Shown here in pieces: positions 5,902 to 7,849 of a stretch of 7,849 nt of DNA (within the stretch, counting starts at the first letter, position 1; each line of letters begins with the position of its first letter). The stretch is taken from positions 1 through 7,849 of the forward strand of contig JBJKRP010000112.1 of the NCBI GenBank assembly GCA_046704565.1. Reading direction: 5' to 3'. A program made the translations under genes and the position numbers. This DNA comes from FEN-1297 sp046704565. GTDB taxonomy: Bacteria > Bacteroidota > Ignavibacteria > Ignavibacteriales > Ignavibacteriaceae. The notes below the pieces were generated by a model. The model ran no database searches. It was not told where the DNA came from and worked only from the letters and a program-made list of their open reading frames with translations.

Positions 5902-6867
5902 TTAAACCGGAGTAACCGCACCCTTTCCTTTCAAAACCGAGATAACATTCCTCGCCGCCAGCAATGCCATGTTTGTTCTTGCTTCCACAGTTGCACTGCC
6001 GACATGGGGAAGCACAATTACATTATCCAGTTTAAGCAGCGCCGGATTTATTGCAGGCTCATTTTCAAATACATCCAGTCCGGCGCATAAAATTTTTCTT
6101 TGCCTTAACAGCTTAATTAATTCTTTCTCGTCAATTATTTCTCCTCTGGAAGTGTTGATCAAGATTGCCGACCGCTTCAGCATAAGTAATCTTTCTTTAT
6201 TAAGCAGATGGAAAGTTTCTTTTGTCAACGGGAGATGGATGGAGAGGAAGTCGGAGGTTTTGAGCAGAGTATTAAGGGAAACCTTTTTGGCACTAATTAC
6301 TTCTTCAAGATTTTTATTCTTTCTTCTCGAAGAATAGATTATATTCATACCAAATGCCTTTGCACGCAGCGCAGCAGCAGTTCCTATTCTTCCTGCACCT
6401 AAAATCCCAAACAACTTATTTTTCAATTCCGTTCCTAAAAGAAGATCGGGCTTCCAACCTTTGTACTTGCCGTCTTTCAGAAATTTTTCAGCCTCGACAA
6501 TCCTTCTTGCACAAGCCAGGACCAATGCCATAGTAATATCTGCAGTAGAATCAGTTAGAACATCCGGCGTATTGGTAACGATGATATTCTTAGACCTTGC
6601 ATATTCGACATCGATGTTGTTATAGCCTACTGCGTAATTGGCAATCACTTTGCAATTGAGCATTTCATCAATTACGCCTTTGTCAAACTTCTCCGTTAAA
6701 AGAGAAATTACGGCATCGGCTTCTTTTATATTTCTCAGAAGAATTTCTTTTGGAATAGCGGAATCCTTTTTGTAAACCAAAACCTCGCAGCCTTTATCTT
6801 TTAAAAGCCGGATGGCGGCAGAAGGGATACGCCTGGTTATAAAAACTTTAGGAGAAGATTTTTTCAT
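5902..6867 (-). CDS. D-2-hydroxyacid dehydrogenase, glyoxylate/hydroxypyruvate reductase type
   Basis: A 321-residue cytoplasmic oxidoreductase of the D-isomer-specific 2-hydroxyacid dehydrogenase family, probably reducing glyoxylate or hydroxypyruvate to glycolate or D-glycerate. The N-terminal catalytic domain includes NYAVGYNNIDVEYA (77-90) and VTNTPDVLTDSTAD (97-110). The nucleotide-binding loop is ILGAGRIG (155-162). The catalytic triad is R241 (in NTSRGEIID), E270 (in LDVFENEP) and H288 (in PHVGSAT), with the spacing known for D-glycerate dehydrogenase. The second Rossmann strand ends in YSSRRKNK (178-185) with Ser and Arg and no acidic residue, which favours NADPH over NADH. The VGYNNID and TPDVLTD signatures favour the GyaR/GRHPR branch over D-lactate dehydrogenase or SerA, and there is no ACT domain. 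It starts 9 bp after the stop of the fused SpmAB gene on the same strand, so the two are almost certainly co-transcribed. Confidence 0.87.
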   Translation of the reverse strand: MKKSSPKVFITRRIPSAAIRLLKDKGCEVLVYKKDSAIPKEILLRNIKEADAVISLLTEKFDKGVIDEMLNCKVIANYAVGYNNIDVEYARSKNIIVTNTPDVLTDSTADITMALVLACARRIVEAEKFLKDGKYKGWKPDLLLGTELKNKLFGILGAGRIGTAAALRAKAFGMNIIYSSRRKNKNLEEVISAKKVSLNTLLKTSDFLSIHLPLTKETFHLLNKERLLMLKRSAILINTSRGEIIDEKELIKLLRQRKILCAGLDVFENEPAINPALLKLDNVIVLPHVGSATVEARTNMALLAARNVISVLKGKGAVTPV

Positions 6868-6876
6868 TTTAACTAA

Positions 6877-7849
6877 CTATAAACCAAACAGCATTCTTAC
6901 AATAAATACAGCTCCGAGTATACCAGCTAAATCAGCTATTAAGCCAGCGGCAAGTGAGTGGCGTACATTTCTGATATTAACGGCGCCAAAATAAACCGCT
7001 AATACATAAAAGGTTGTCTCGGAACTGCCGTACAAAGTGGAGACAAGAATTCCGATGAAAGAGTCGGGACCGTGCACGGACATAATTTCCGCCATAACGC
7101 CAAGCGAGCCGCTCCCGGAAAGCGGTCGCATTAAAGCCATTGGTATTGCCTCTGCCGGCATGCCTATTAAATTTGTAACCGGATGAAGAAGATAAACCAG
7201 CCAATCCATCGCACCGCCAGCTCTGAAAATTCCAATTGCAACAAGCATGGCAACAAGATAGGGAATAATTCTAACGGCAATGTTAAAGCCTTCCTTGGCG
7301 CCTTCCACAAACTTCTCGTAAACTTTTACTTTCTTTATCGCCCCGTACCCGATGAACGTGACGATTAAAAGCGGAATTGCAATCGTAGAAAAAATCTGAA
7401 TTACGTCTTTGAAGAACGCGGGATTGATAGAACCGAGTGACGAACCGATTATCCTGCCCGCACCTGAAAATGCCAGCAGTAAAATAAAAACTACAATAGC
7501 GGCGAAAATAGAAAATCCTTTTACGTTCTTTTTAAACCAGTCTCCCAATTTTCCCTTGCCTACCGGAAACTTCTCCAGCGTCTTAGCCGCAATAATTCCG
7601 GCGACTGTCGCACAGAAGGAGCCAAAAAGAGAAGTGCCGATAATAATCGCCGGCTCGCTGCTTCCCGCTGCCGCACGGATTGCAATTGCTGTTGCCGGAA
7701 TCAAAGTCATTCCTGCAGTGTAAATGGCAAGAAAAGTGCACATTGCATTTGTAGCTGTACCCTTGTTTGGGTTGAGCGTGTCAAGTTCTTCCATTGCCTT
7801 TAAGCCGAACGGGGTCGCGGCGTTTCCCAGCCCTAAGATATTTGCAGAC
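6877..7849 (-). CDS. Fused SpmA-SpmB spore-maturation-type membrane protein (5' partial)
   Basis: The frame stays open to the right edge. Eighteen codons beyond the ATG at 7794 read SANILGLGNAATPFGLKA, the highly conserved SpmA signature, so that ATG is internal and the true start is outside the window. The visible 323 residues contain SpmA's second part (about 1-95, with TATNAMCTFLAI and LIPATAIAIRAAAGS). Next come a charged linker, an extra hydrophobic helix (about 112-128), and a complete SpmB (about 150-323: KVYEKFVEGAKEGF, IIPYLVAMLVAIGIFRAGGA, MRPLSGSGSLG, GPDSFIG, YGSSETTFYVLAVYFGAV, GLIADLAG). Both halves belong to the nucleoside-recognition (Gate) domain superfamily of multi-pass inner-membrane proteins. 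In Bacillus, separate SpmA and SpmB act in spore-core dehydration. Homologues, including fused ones, occur in non-spore-formers, where the transported molecule is not established. It is cotranscribed with the hydroxyacid dehydrogenase. A cytoplasmic-membrane transport role is inference. Confidence 0.87.
   Translation of the reverse strand, partial: SANILGLGNAATPFGLKAMEELDTLNPNKGTATNAMCTFLAIYTAGMTLIPATAIAIRAAAGSSEPAIIIGTSLFGSFCATVAGIIAAKTLEKFPVGKGKLGDWFKKNVKGFSIFAAIVVFILLLAFSGAGRIIGSSLGSINPAFFKDVIQIFSTIAIPLLIVTFIGYGAIKKVKVYEKFVEGAKEGFNIAVRIIPYLVAMLVAIGIFRAGGAMDWLVYLLHPVTNLIGMPAEAIPMALMRPLSGSGSLGVMAEIMSVHGPDSFIGILVSTLYGSSETTFYVLAVYFGAVNIRNVRHSLAAGLIADLAGILGAVFIVRMLFGL

Noticed and set aside
6877..7794. 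Complete 305-residue SpmB-like gene starting at 7794
   Set aside because: In-frame codons to the window edge encode the conserved SpmA signature ending at this Met, so the start is internal and the gene is truncated by the window.
1..7849. CRISPR arrays, insertion sequences, phage or defence genes, tRNA or rRNA genes
   Set aside because: I found no repeat-spacer pattern, transposase motif, terminal repeats, integrase, toxin-antitoxin pair or RNA gene signature on either strand.

Overview
The window comes from a bacterial chromosome of moderate-to-low GC. Most start codons sit behind A-rich leaders without a Shine-Dalgarno sequence. Protein styles such as the Ald variant and the fused SpmA-SpmB protein suggest the Bacteroidota/Ignavibacteriota/Chlorobi (FCB) group. 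That placement is inferred from sequence style, not from a marker gene. There are seven confident protein genes, two of them cut by the window edges, and one small uncertain ORF. I see no RNA genes, mobile elements or CRISPR arrays. The longest stretch without a gene is 237 bp (1815-2051).

Left part (1-2051): the C-terminal effector-binding (UTRA) domain of a GntR-family repressor runs in from the left edge on +. It ends tail-to-tail, with a 4-bp overlap, against a minus-strand rhamnulokinase gene (rhaB). The regulator very likely controls sugar, probably rhamnose, use. The region upstream of rhaB holds a perfect 16-bp palindrome, an 8-bp-arm AT-rich inverted repeat, a short tandem direct repeat and a sigma70-like promoter, so it is the most regulatory-looking stretch here.

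Middle (2052-3244): a small + strand ORF (TTG start, one C-terminal membrane helix) faces a minus-strand PPP-type metallophosphoesterase with a complete metal-binding motif set.

Right part (3245-7849): four minus-strand metabolic genes. In transcription order they are a fused SpmA-SpmB membrane protein (cut by the right edge), a D-2-hydroxyacid dehydrogenase of the glyoxylate/hydroxypyruvate reductase type 9 bp downstream, alanine dehydrogenase (ald) after 126 bp, and an acetyl-CoA hydrolase/4-hydroxybutyrate-type CoA-transferase after 53 bp. The first pair and the last pair each look like a transcription unit. Together they suggest central carbon and amino-acid handling: hydroxypyruvate/glyoxylate reduction, alanine-pyruvate interconversion and acyl-CoA/acetate exchange.

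Nothing here looks like a novel defence, mobile or biosynthetic system. The points worth following are the palindrome-rich rhaB upstream region, the overlapping convergent stops, the fused SpmAB protein whose true start lies beyond the window, and the unassigned 88-residue membrane ORF.
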